From: Qingrenia yutianensis
GTDB lineage: Bacteria; Bacillota; Clostridia; UMGS1810
Assembly (NCBI RefSeq): GCF_014385105.1
Contig: NZ_JACRTE010000005.1
Coordinates: 62,001-126,000 of the forward strand
Length of the DNA: 64,000 nucleotides
Reading direction: 5' to 3'
The notes under the pieces are model-generated. The model saw only the letters and a list, made by a program, of their open reading frames with translations. It had not been told where the DNA came from and did not search any database. Of this stretch, positions 1-7,430 are shown in pieces (position 1 is the stretch's first letter; each line of letters opens with the position of its first letter). The translations under genes and the position numbers were made by a program.

Positions 1-440
1 TTTATATAAAACTTAATTTCAGCTTTTTTCTGCTCAATACTTGCTGTCATAGCATTGATAAAATTCATCATATAATGCGCCGAATCTTTTGGAGGCGCTG
101 CAAAATCACTGCCCATAAACGCCGTAAATTCCGCAAGAGCTTTATCATCTGTTCCCTCGGCAAGGTATTCGATAAATGCAGCAATATAGACCGTTAAATA
201 GCTGTTTTTATCTACGAACGGTGCAGCAATCGTTATAGCCTCACTTACACCGCCTGCGGCAAATGACGAAAGTATTTTTGTGAATATAGTTTCAAAATCG
301 CTCCCGTCGATCCACAAAAAATCAAAAACCGCTTTGCCCGAAACAGAGCTTATCTCAGTTTCCTCTATCTGACTGAATTTTAACTTATAGTATGTCCGCT
401 TGTTTTTTGAAAAGCCGAATATCTTTATATTATCTTTCAT
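1..440 (-). CDS. Hypothetical protein (3' end outside window)
   Basis: I do not recognise this protein. The frame is open from ATG at 440 to the window edge, 146 codons, with no stop. It begins MKDNIKIFGFSKNKRTYYKL and continues as a soluble, mixed-charge, probably alpha-helical sequence without signal peptide, membrane segment or cysteine motif. A weak AGTAGGTG ribosome site precedes the ATG, and a good promoter (TTGACT, 17 bp, TATAAT) lies at 485-513. It is transcribed away from the excisionase-integrase pair and probably belongs to the integrated element. Its role cannot be inferred. Confidence 0.75.
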   Translation of the reverse strand, partial: MKDNIKIFGFSKNKRTYYKLKFSQIEETEISSVSGKAVFDFLWIDGSDFETIFTKILSSFAAGGVSEAITIAAPFVDKNSYLTVYIAAFIEYLAEGTDDKALAEFTAFMGSDFAAPPKDSAHYMMNFINAMTASIEQKKAEIKFYI

Positions 441-484
441 AACACACCTACTTTATATAACGAATATACATAATACTTGTATCT

Positions 485-513
485 ATTATATCATATCGTT
501 TTTTAAAAGTCAA
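485..513 (-). promoter_or_regulatory. Promoter of the partial hypothetical gene
   Basis: The minus strand reads TTGACT (-35, 513-508), a 17-bp spacer and TATAAT (-10, 490-485). It is divergent from the xis-int promoter. Confidence 0.75.
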
Positions 514-524
514 CAAATACACAA

Positions 525-622
525 AACGATTATAAAATATTTTTGAAAAATAATACTTGACAAACTTATAAGCGTGTGATATACTATAAACGACGATAAG
601 TATATTTAACTTTATAATCGTT
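525..622. repeat. 12-bp inverted repeat flanking the xis-int promoter
   Basis: AACGATTATAAA at 525-536 recurs as its exact reverse complement, TTTATAATCGTT, at 611-622. The copies flank the xis promoter (557-585), and the left copy lies 11 bp upstream of the -35 box of the divergent promoter. A related word, AACGACGATAAG, starts at 589. This arrangement suits binding sites for an excisionase or repressor; that function is inference. Confidence 0.6.
557..585 (+). promoter_or_regulatory. Promoter of excisionase-integrase genes
   Basis: TTGACA (557-562), a 17-bp spacer and TATACT (580-585), about 80 bp upstream of the excisionase start. This is close to the sigma-A consensus. Confidence 0.8.
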
Positions 623-666
623 CTGTATATCCGTACATATACTATATCGGAAAGGAGGTCAGAAAT

Positions 667-867
667 ATGAGCATTATAAACGACACACGCAAATTTAAAC
701 AATATCCCGATGTTCTGTCGGCAGACCAAGCGGCTGAAATTCTTGATGTAAGCAAGAAAACAATCTATAAAGCAATCAAAAGCAAGGATATTCACGCCGT
801 AAAGGTCGGTCGGGAATATAAGATAGTAAAATCAAAGCTGATTGAAATGCTTGTAGTAGGAAGGTAG
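667..867 (+). CDS. Excisionase-family helix-turn-helix protein
   Basis: A 66-residue DNA-binding protein of the excisionase/MerR-like HTH_17 type. The core LSADQAAEILDVSKKTIYKA (about residues 17-36) is the helix-turn-helix, followed by a wing region ending VKVGREYKIVKSKL. Such proteins bend DNA at attachment sites and set the direction of integrase recombination, or regulate it. It has a very strong ribosome site (AAAGGAGG, 651-658) and ends 2 bp before the integrase ATG, so the two are co-transcribed. It could act mainly as a regulator rather than a true Xis; short HTH proteins do not separate these roles by sequence. Confidence 0.85.
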   Translation: MSIINDTRKFKQYPDVLSADQAAEILDVSKKTIYKAIKSKDIHAVKVGREYKIVKSKLIEMLVVGR

Positions 868-869
868 TG

Positions 870-2054
870 ATGAAAACGAAAAAAGAAGTTAAGGTTTCGG
901 GACATTTGGAGGCAATCGGCGGAGTTTATCATATGAAGCTTTCGTGGATAGACGATGCCGGAAAACGCCGCCGCAAATCAAAAAGCACCGGATTGGCTGA
1001 ACGAGGAAATAAAAAACGAGCAAACGATATGCTTATCGACTTTATGCGTGAACAGGAAGCTGAAATCGCCGCAAGCGGCGATTCGGCAACGGACATTCTT
1101 TTCACGGATTATATGCAACAATGGCTTGAACGCGTCAAACCGAGTATTCAGCTTACTACATACAGCGGCTATCGCGACAATGTGTGCAGCATAATTATAC
1201 CGTATTTCAAGCCGCTTGAATTTAAGCTCAGAGATGTTACGGCGCAGCATATTCAGGATTTTTACACTGAGCAGATGAAGCGCGTATCGGGTAAAACGGT
1301 TAAAAGGTATCACGCAAATATACACAAAGCATTTAAAGATGCACGGCGGCTTCAAATTATTGATTCCAATCCTATGGATTGCGTTGAACCTCCGAAAGCA
1401 CAGCCTTTTCACGGGCAAGCCTATACGATTGAAGAATCTCAAAAAATTCTTGCTTTGGTGAGTGACACAATTTTTGAAATTCCGATTACGATGATGCTGT
1501 TTTACGGATTACGCAGAGAAGAAGCAATCGGTCTTAAATGGTCTAACATTGATTTTGAAAATGACAGTATTCTTATCGGTCATACAGTAACCGAAACAAG
1601 AGTTGACGGACATTTGCAAATGATACAAAAAGACCTGACCAAAAACAACAGCAGCTTTAGAAGTCTGCCGCTGGTAGCACCGATTAAAGAGCTTTTGGAC
1701 GAAAAAAGAAAGAGTATTTATGAGTGCAAAAAGCTTTTCAAAAGCGGTTATTGCAGCAAATACTCGGATTATGTGTGCGTTAATGAAATCGGGGAGTTGA
1801 TACGACCGAGAACTCTTTCTGATAATTTTAAGAGAATTATCAAGAAAAACAATATCCGAAATTTAAGGCTTTACGATTGCAGACACACGGCAGCGAGCAT
1901 AATGCTGAAAAACGGTGTAAGTATGAAACAAATTCAAATGATACTCGGTCACAGCGATTATGCAACAACGGCAAATATTTATTCTCATCTTGATTATGCG
2001 GATAAGGTTTCCGCAACAAAAGAGATGAAGAATATACTGTACGGTAACGAATAA
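870..2054 (+). CDS. int: Tyrosine-type site-specific integrase
   Basis: A phage/ICE-type tyrosine recombinase of 394 residues. It has an N-terminal arm-type DNA-binding region, a SAM-like core-binding domain (about residues 70-165, ending in AFKDARRLQIIDSNPMD) and the C-terminal catalytic domain. Visible active-site residues are the first Arg in FYGLRREEAIGL, the second Arg in YDCRHTAAS, the His in ILGHSDYAT and the nucleophile Tyr in TTANIYSHLDY. The usual first His of the H-x-x-R box is Tyr at residue 335. ATG at 870 is chosen because it sits 5 nt after AGGAAGG; GTG at 867 is the alternative. The gene points at the tRNA-Ser 3' end. Confidence 0.93.
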   Translation: MKTKKEVKVSGHLEAIGGVYHMKLSWIDDAGKRRRKSKSTGLAERGNKKRANDMLIDFMREQEAEIAASGDSATDILFTDYMQQWLERVKPSIQLTTYSGYRDNVCSIIIPYFKPLEFKLRDVTAQHIQDFYTEQMKRVSGKTVKRYHANIHKAFKDARRLQIIDSNPMDCVEPPKAQPFHGQAYTIEESQKILALVSDTIFEIPITMMLFYGLRREEAIGLKWSNIDFENDSILIGHTVTETRVDGHLQMIQKDLTKNNSSFRSLPLVAPIKELLDEKRKSIYECKKLFKSGYCSKYSDYVCVNEIGELIRPRTLSDNFKRIIKKNNIRNLRLYDCRHTAASIMLKNGVSMKQIQMILGHSDYATTANIYSHLDYADKVSATKEMKNILYGNE

Positions 2055-2096
2055 TGGAGAGGTTTAAGGCAAAATTGGGCAAAAAACACAAAGTAA

Positions 2097-2128
2097 ATGC
2101 GGGTTCGCAAAAGTAAGCAAACCCGCAT
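2097..2128 (-). terminator. Hairpin between integrase and tRNA-Ser
   Basis: A perfect 9-bp inverted repeat, ATGCGGGTT (2097-2105) and AACCCGCAT (2120-2128), with a 14-nt loop. Read on the minus strand it lies just behind the tRNA-Ser CCA and is followed by an interrupted T-rich tract, so it could terminate the tRNA transcript. It could also end the integrase transcript. Confidence 0.45.
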
Positions 2129-2131
2129 AAT

Positions 2132-2222
2132 TGGCGGACAGGGTGGGATTCGAACCCACGAGCCGCTTGCGCGACTACCTGATTTCGAGTCAGGGCCGTT
2201 ATGACCTCTTCGATACCTGTCC
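2132..2222 (-). tRNA. tRNA-Ser(CGA)
   Basis: A 91-nt type II tRNA. Acceptor strands GGACAGG and CCTGTCC pair fully, with discriminator G and an encoded CCA. The anticodon loop CTCGAAA gives anticodon CGA (codon UCG). A long variable arm (GTAGTCGCGCAAGCGGCT region) and the T-loop GTTCGAATC are present. It has its own consensus promoter and is the probable insertion site of the adjacent element, which left the gene intact. Confidence 0.95.
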
Positions 2223-2260
2223 AAATATTAAAAACAGTGCAGCGTGAACACTACCTTGCC

Positions 2261-2289
2261 ATTATACAACAAAACACATCAATAGTCAA
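2261..2289 (-). promoter_or_regulatory. Promoter of tRNA-Ser
   Basis: The minus strand reads TTGACT (2289-2284), a 17-bp spacer and TATAAT (2266-2261), about 40 bp before the tRNA 5' end. The remaining gap to 2390 is AT-rich, with nothing else I can support. Confidence 0.8.
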
Positions 2290-2376
2290 GTGTTTTAAAG
2301 CAAATATTTCTAAATTTTTTATCAATTCTTATAAATATCCGATTAAAATTGCGAAAATTCTCCCGTGCTTGCTTCT

Positions 2377-2424
2377 GTAAAAACAACATATACGGCTCTC
2401 CCGCACTCTGCAAGAGAGCCGTAT
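2377..2424 (-). terminator. Terminator of the typA-ung-mrp operon
   Basis: An 11-bp perfect stem, ATACGGCTCTC (2390-2400) and GAGAGCCGTAT (2414-2424), with a 13-nt loop. It is followed on the minus strand by a T-rich tract (2377-2386). Confidence 0.75.
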
Positions 2425-2450
2425 TATGCAAATTTTTTCGCAAATCTGCT

Positions 2451-3275
2451 TTACTTCATTGTAACAATCTTTTTCAGCATCAAATTAAGCCAGTCGCCCT
2501 CGAAAAGCTCAATCATACCCTTGTCACACGCCGACGCAAGCTTTGTGTCGACAGGAAGCTTGCAAACCGTATCAATTCCGAGGTCTTCCGCCGCCTTATC
2601 AGCCTTGCTTTTGCCGAACGCCTCGATTTTTTTACCGCAGTCGGGACACTGAACATAGCTGAAATTTTCAACCAGTCCCAAAATCGGAATATCGAGCATC
2701 TGCGCCATTTTAACCGCCTTGCCGACAATCATAGACACCAAATCCTGCGGAGATGTCACAACAATAATTCCGTCAATCGGAATTGACTGATACACCGTAA
2801 GCGGAACATCACCCGTTCCGGGAGGCATATCAATAAACATATAATCAACGTCACCCCAGATAACGTCAGTCCAAAACTGCTTAACCGCGCCTGCAATGAC
2901 GGGACCTCTCCACACAACGGGGTCGGTCGGCTCCTCCAAAAGCAGGTTTATGCTCATAACGTCAATTCCCGTTTTTGTTTTTACGGGATAAATTCCGCTG
3001 TCGTCGGTTTCCGCGCGCTTTGTAAGATTAAACATCTTCGGCACCGACGGACCTGTAATGTCCGCGTCCAAAATTGCGGTTTTATATCCGGCACGGCTTG
3101 TGAGCACCGACATAAGTCCCGTGATAAGCGACTTGCCGACACCGCCTTTGCCTGACACAACACCGATAACTTTTTTAATATTGCTGAGCGCGTGCGGTTT
3201 TTCCAAAAAGCTTTTAGGGTCGCGCGATGCACAGCTTTCGCCGCAGTTTGAACAATCGTGAGTACATTCGCTCAT
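2451..3275 (-). CDS. Mrp/NBP35-family iron-sulfur cluster carrier ATPase
   Basis: A 274-residue P-loop NTPase of the Mrp/ApbC family, which carries and transfers Fe-S clusters in the cytoplasm. A Cys-rich N-terminus (four Cys within MSECTHDCSNCGESC) precedes the deviant Walker A, VVSGKGGVGKS (about residues 38-48). The MinD-like switch region is DMPPGTGDVPLT, and the cluster-binding CxxC is in VQCPDCGKKIEAFG (about residue 210). ATG at 3275 is chosen because GGAGG lies 8 nt upstream; an ATG 15 nt earlier overlaps that ribosome site. It is the last gene of the typA-ung-mrp unit, with a 19-bp gap after ung. Confidence 0.92.
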   Translation of the reverse strand: MSECTHDCSNCGESCASRDPKSFLEKPHALSNIKKVIGVVSGKGGVGKSLITGLMSVLTSRAGYKTAILDADITGPSVPKMFNLTKRAETDDSGIYPVKTKTGIDVMSINLLLEEPTDPVVWRGPVIAGAVKQFWTDVIWGDVDYMFIDMPPGTGDVPLTVYQSIPIDGIIVVTSPQDLVSMIVGKAVKMAQMLDIPILGLVENFSYVQCPDCGKKIEAFGKSKADKAAEDLGIDTVCKLPVDTKLASACDKGMIELFEGDWLNLMLKKIVTMK

Positions 3276-3294
3276 AATGATAACCTCCAAAAAA

Positions 3295-3969
3295 TTAAAT
3301 ATTTTCTATCTGCCAGTCAATCGGCTCTTTTCCGTTTTTTACAAGAATTTCATTTGCAGTTTTAAAATGATTGCAGCCCAAAAATCCGCGGTGAGCCGAG
3401 AGCGGACTCGGGTGCGGCGCGGTGAGCACATAGTGCCTTTTTTTATCTATAAACGCCGCCTTTTTTGCCGCAAAACTACCCCACAAAAGAAATATAACAG
3501 GCTCGGTGCGCTCGTTTAAACAGCGTATAACGTCGTCGGTGAAAATCTCCCACCCAATCGCCGAGTGTGAGTTTGCCCTGTCTTTTATAACCGTGAGCGA
3601 CGCATTGAGCAATAAAACGCCCTGACGCGCCCACTTTTCCAAATAGCCGTTGTTAGGGATATAGCACCCCAAACTGCGGTTTAATTCCTTATAAATATTC
3701 ACCAGCGACGGCGGAATTGCAATGCCCTTTTTCACCGAAAAAGCAAGCCCGTGCGCCTGATTTACGCCGTGATACGGGTCCTGTCCTATTATGACGATTT
3801 TCGTATCTTTGTACGGCGTCCATTTGAGCGCGTTAAAAATGTCGTACATTGACGGATAAACCGTTTTTGTTGCATATTCGTTTTTGAGAAACGAACGCAG
3901 TTTTATATAATATTCTTTGTCAAATTCGCCTTTTAATACCTCGTCCCAGTCATTGCCGAAATTAACCAC
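3295..3969 (-). CDS. ung: Uracil-DNA glycosylase (family 1)
   Basis: This enzyme removes uracil from DNA to start base excision repair. At 224 residues it has the usual family length. Diagnostic motifs are the water-activating GQDPYHG (about residues 60-66), LLLNASLTV, the LLWGSFAAKK strand and the minor-groove intercalation loop HPSPLSAHRG (about residues 184-193). The start is GTG at 3969, with GGAGG about 9 nt upstream; no ATG fits better. It lies 19 bp after typA and 19 bp before mrp, so the three genes are probably one transcript. Confidence 0.96.
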   Translation of the reverse strand: MVNFGNDWDEVLKGEFDKEYYIKLRSFLKNEYATKTVYPSMYDIFNALKWTPYKDTKIVIIGQDPYHGVNQAHGLAFSVKKGIAIPPSLVNIYKELNRSLGCYIPNNGYLEKWARQGVLLLNASLTVIKDRANSHSAIGWEIFTDDVIRCLNERTEPVIFLLWGSFAAKKAAFIDKKRHYVLTAPHPSPLSAHRGFLGCNHFKTANEILVKNGKEPIDWQIENI

Positions 3970-3988
3970 GGCAAATCACCTCCGCGGA

Positions 3989-5806
3989 TTAGTTTTTGCT
4001 CCTTGCCTTTGCGCGGAGCGTTTTGTCAAGAATTTTCTTTCTCAATCTCAAATGCTTGGGAGTAACCTCCAAAAGCTCATCGTCCGCGATAAATTCAATG
4101 CATTGTTCAAGCGACAAAACTGTGTGCGGAACAAGTCTTAAAGCCTCGTCCGAACCCGACGCACGCATATTTGTAACGTGTTTTTTCTTGCAGACGTTAA
4201 CCTCAACGTCGTCAACACGCGAGTTTTCGCCCACAATCATACCCGAGTAAACCTGTTCGCCCGGTCCTATAAACATAGTGCCTCTGTCCTGCGCGTTGAA
4301 AAGTCCGTAGGTTACGCTTTCGCCCGTTTCAAACGCAACAAGCGAACCGCGCTGACGTGCCGGAATGTCGCCCTTGTATTCCTCATAACCCGAAAGAACG
4401 TGGTTCATAACGCCGTTTCCGCGCGTATCGGTCATAAGAATTGAACGGTAGCCGATAATTCCTCTCGACGGAATTTTAAACTCCAGCCTTGTATAACCGC
4501 CGTTCCCGCCCGTCATATTAACCATCTGCGCTTTTCTCTCGGCAAGCTTGTCTATAACCACTCCGACGCAGTCCTCGGGAACGTCTATCATAAGAAGCTC
4601 AATCGGCTCCATCATTTTGCCGTCTATTTTTTTGTTGATAACAACAGGGCGCGAAACCTGGAATTCATAACCCTGACGGCGCATTGTTTCGATAAGCACC
4701 GAAAGGTGAAGTTCTCCCCTTCCCGATACCTTAAACGCGTCGGCGGAGTCGGTTTCTTCAACCTTTAAGCTTACATTTGTTTCCATTTCTTTAAAAAGTC
4801 TGTCGCGCAGATGTCTTGACGTTACAAATTCGCCGTCCTGGCCTGCAAACGGACTGTTGTTAACGCTGAACGTCATCGAAAGCGTAGGCTCGTCTATTTC
4901 AACGAACGGAAGCGGTTCAATGCAGTTTGCGTCGCAAAGCGTTTCGCCGATGTTTATTTTGCCGAGTCCCGAAACGTTGACAATGTCGCCGACCTTCGCC
5001 TCGGTTACCTCAACTCTGTTTAAGCCCTGGAACTGATAAATTTTTCCGACTTTAACATTTCTTGTTGTGCCGTCCTTTGAGCAAAGCGTTGTGGACTGTC
5101 CCACTTTTATAACACCGCGTTCAACCCTGCCGAGCGCCATTGTGCCGACATAATCGTCGTAGTCGATGTTTGAAATAAGGAACTGCAAAGGTGCGTCCTC
5201 GTCGCCCTCGGGCGGATTTACATTTTCCAAAATCATATCGAAAAGCGGTTTCATACTGCCGTCGTGCTTTTCGGGGTGGCGCGTTGCATATCCGTCACGC
5301 GCTGACGCAAAAACAACAGGTGAATTAAACTGCTCCTCGGTAGCGTCAAGCTCCAAAAACAGCTCCAGCACCTCGTCCACAACTTCATACGGGCGCGCAT
5401 TCGGACGGTCGATTTTGTTTATAACGATAATCGGCTTTAAGTTGAGCGCAAGCGCTTTTTTAAGCACAAACCTCGTCTGGGGCATACAGCCCTCGAACGC
5501 GTCTACAAGCACCAAAACGCCGTCAACCATTTTAAGAACACGCTCAACCTCACCGCCGAAGTCCGCGTGTCCCGGTGTGTCAACAATGTTGATTTTCACT
5601 CCGTTATACATAAGCGAAGTGTTTTTCGACAAAATTGTAATTCCTCTTTCTTTTTCGAGGTCGTTGTTATCCATAACGCGCTCGTCAACGTGCTGATTTT
5701 CTCTGAACACGCCGCCCTGTTTGAGCATAGCGTCAACCAGCGTTGTTTTGCCGTGGTCAACGTGCGCGATAATAGCAATATTTCTCAAATCTTCTCTTTT
5801 GCTCAT
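3989..5806 (-). CDS. typA: Ribosome-associated GTPase TypA/BipA
   Basis: A translational GTPase of 605 residues related to EF-G and LepA. It binds ribosomes and supports subunit assembly under stress and at low temperature. The G1 motif is AHVDHGKTTLVD (about residues 14-25), G3 is DTPGHADFGGEVERVL and G4 is NKIDRPNARP. After domain II come EF-G-like domains III and V and the BipA-specific C-terminal domain (about 490-605). The length and motifs distinguish it from LepA and EF-G. It has its own promoter and heads the operon with ung and mrp. Confidence 0.97.
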   Translation of the reverse strand: MSKREDLRNIAIIAHVDHGKTTLVDAMLKQGGVFRENQHVDERVMDNNDLEKERGITILSKNTSLMYNGVKINIVDTPGHADFGGEVERVLKMVDGVLVLVDAFEGCMPQTRFVLKKALALNLKPIIVINKIDRPNARPYEVVDEVLELFLELDATEEQFNSPVVFASARDGYATRHPEKHDGSMKPLFDMILENVNPPEGDEDAPLQFLISNIDYDDYVGTMALGRVERGVIKVGQSTTLCSKDGTTRNVKVGKIYQFQGLNRVEVTEAKVGDIVNVSGLGKINIGETLCDANCIEPLPFVEIDEPTLSMTFSVNNSPFAGQDGEFVTSRHLRDRLFKEMETNVSLKVEETDSADAFKVSGRGELHLSVLIETMRRQGYEFQVSRPVVINKKIDGKMMEPIELLMIDVPEDCVGVVIDKLAERKAQMVNMTGGNGGYTRLEFKIPSRGIIGYRSILMTDTRGNGVMNHVLSGYEEYKGDIPARQRGSLVAFETGESVTYGLFNAQDRGTMFIGPGEQVYSGMIVGENSRVDDVEVNVCKKKHVTNMRASGSDEALRLVPHTVLSLEQCIEFIADDELLEVTPKHLRLRKKILDKTLRAKARSKN

Positions 5807-5839
5807 TAAAATTAACTCCTTAATTTTTCTCTAACTTAT

Positions 5840-5868
5840 AGGATAATACAAAATCGGCGCTATGTCAA
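5840..5868 (-). promoter_or_regulatory. Promoter of typA
   Basis: The minus strand reads TTGACA (5868-5863), a 17-bp spacer and TATCCT (5845-5840). It starts just downstream of the pgi terminator, which separates the two units. Confidence 0.65.
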
Positions 5869-5899
5869 TAAAAAATCCGTTGTTTCGTCAAAACAACGG
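5868..5899 (-). terminator. Terminator of pgi
   Basis: A 9-bp stem, CCGTTGTTT (5877-5885) and AAACAACGG (5891-5899), with a 5-nt loop, followed on the minus strand by ATTTTTT. It is a standard intrinsic terminator 28 bp after the pgi stop. Confidence 0.88.
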
Positions 5900-5926
5900 A
5901 AATTTTTATCATTTTAATGCAGTTTA

Positions 5927-7264
5927 TTATAATCTTTTTTCCAAATCGGCTTTCATATCTTCGTATCCGGGTTTGCCGAGGAGTGCAAACATATTCTTTT
6001 TGTATGCCTCAACGCCAGGCTGATTGAACGGATTTACACCGAGAATATATCCCGAAACACCGCACGCTTTTTCAAAGAAGTAAACCAAATTGCCGAAGTG
6101 ATAAGCGTCGATTTTGGGGATATTTATAACAATGTTGGGAACATTTCCGTCGGTGTGCGCAAGGAGAGTACCCTCAAAAGCTTTGCTGTTAACATAGTTT
6201 ACGCCTTTTCCCGCAAGAAAGTTAAGTCCGTCAATATTGCCGTCAACCTCATCGATAATAATATCGTTCGTCGGCTCGTCAACCTTCAAAACGGTTTCAA
6301 AAATAATTCTTGCGCCGTCCTGAATATACTGTCCCATTGAATGGAGGTCGGTCGAGAAGTTAACCGACGCCGGGAAAATACCTTTGCCGTCTTTGCCCTC
6401 GCTCTCGCCGAAAAGCTGTTTCCACCACTCCGAAAAATACTGCATACAAGGCTCATAGTTAACCATAATTTCGGTCGTTTTGCCTTTGCGGAGAAGAATG
6501 TTTCGCAGTGCCGCATATTTTAAGCAGTCGTTTTCTTCGTACGGCTTTTTGTATTCCTCCATAGCGTCCTTTGCACCCTGCATCATAGCGTCAATGTCAA
6601 TGCCCGCAACCGCAATCGGCAAAAGTCCGACGGGAGTTAAAACCGAAAATCTTCCGCCAACGTCGTCGGGGATAACAAAAGTTTCGTAACCCTCCGTGTC
6701 GGAAAGCGATTTAAGAGTTCCTTTAGCCTTGTCGGTTGTCGCAAAAATCCTTTCTCTTGCACCGTCCTTGCCGTATTTCTTCTCCAAAAGCTCTTTAAAA
6801 ATTCTGAAAGCAAGCGCCGGCTCGGTTGTCGTTCCCGATTTCGAAATAACGTTAACGCTGATGTCTTTGTCTTTAACGAGATTTACCAAATCGTGAAGAT
6901 AATTCGAGCTTATGCTGTTGCCGGCAAAAAGAATTTGCGGAGCTTTTCTGTCGTTTTTGTCCAAAAGGTTGTAAAACGAATTGGTGAGCATATCGAGCGC
7001 CGCTTTTGCGCCGAGGTATGAACCGCCGATACCGATAACAACCAAAACGTCGGAGTTTTCTCTTATTTTAGCCGCCGCTTTTTTAATTCTTTCAAATTCG
7101 TTTATGTCATAATTTGCAGGAAGTGTCGTCCAGCCCAAATAATCACATCCTGCGCCGTTTTTCTCATCAAGAGTGTTCTGCGCGCTTAAAACCGCGGTTT
7201 TCATATTCTTAATTTCGTCGTCATTTATAAATTCAGACGCTTTTGAATAGTTGAGTTTTATCAT
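5927..7264 (-). CDS. pgi: Glucose-6-phosphate isomerase
   Basis: Interconverts glucose-6-phosphate and fructose-6-phosphate in glycolysis and gluconeogenesis. It has 445 residues, the short form typical of Firmicutes. SIS-domain motifs are clear: GIGGSYLGAKAALDML (about residues 78-93), the phosphate-binding VISKSGTTTEPALAF and the C-terminal QPGVEAYKKNMFALLG signature. It is monocistronic, with a full-consensus promoter upstream, GAAGGTGG as ribosome site and an intrinsic terminator downstream. Confidence 0.97.
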   Translation of the reverse strand: MIKLNYSKASEFINDDEIKNMKTAVLSAQNTLDEKNGAGCDYLGWTTLPANYDINEFERIKKAAAKIRENSDVLVVIGIGGSYLGAKAALDMLTNSFYNLLDKNDRKAPQILFAGNSISSNYLHDLVNLVKDKDISVNVISKSGTTTEPALAFRIFKELLEKKYGKDGARERIFATTDKAKGTLKSLSDTEGYETFVIPDDVGGRFSVLTPVGLLPIAVAGIDIDAMMQGAKDAMEEYKKPYEENDCLKYAALRNILLRKGKTTEIMVNYEPCMQYFSEWWKQLFGESEGKDGKGIFPASVNFSTDLHSMGQYIQDGARIIFETVLKVDEPTNDIIIDEVDGNIDGLNFLAGKGVNYVNSKAFEGTLLAHTDGNVPNIVINIPKIDAYHFGNLVYFFEKACGVSGYILGVNPFNQPGVEAYKKNMFALLGKPGYEDMKADLEKRL

Positions 7265-7297
7265 AATGTAACCACCTTCATTATATAAATCGCTTTG

Positions 7298-7326
7298 ATT
7301 ATACTCCTTTTTTATGCGTTTGTCAA
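7298..7326 (-). promoter_or_regulatory. Consensus promoter of pgi
   Basis: The minus strand reads TTGACA (7326-7321), a 17-bp spacer and TATAAT (7303-7298), an exact sigma-A consensus about 35 bp upstream of the start. Confidence 0.88.
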
Positions 7327-7391
7327 ATATTATAAATATTTAATATATTTTGCACATTTTTGAGCTTGAATATAAAGGTATTTTTATACAA

Positions 7392-7425
7392 AAAAGAGAT
7401 GAAACATTAAAATTTCACCTCTTTT
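7392..7425 (-). terminator. Terminator of the der-plsY-gpsA operon
   Basis: Arms AAAAGAGATGAAA (7392-7404) and TTTCACCTCTTTT (7413-7425) pair over 13 positions with one G-U wobble on the minus-strand RNA, followed by a T-run. Confidence 0.8.
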
Positions 7426-7430
7426 GCATT

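Larger units (their letters stand above)
1..2131. mobile_element. Right end of an integrated element at tRNA-Ser (partial)
   Basis: An excisionase-like gene and a tyrosine integrase lie next to the 3' end of an intact tRNA-Ser gene, with the integrase reading toward it. Integrases of tRNA-inserted phages, ICEs and islands are typically found in this position. Housekeeping genes begin directly beyond the tRNA, so the tRNA marks the likely boundary. The other end lies outside the window, so the kind of element and the attachment core cannot be determined; the att core is expected inside the tRNA 3' half (about 2132-2165). The boundary is inference. Confidence 0.6.

Noticed and set aside
448..795. 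Minus-strand frame of 115 codons over the excisionase promoter
   Set aside because: It runs through two good promoters and the excisionase gene, has Phe/Ile/Tyr-rich composition and lacks a ribosome site.
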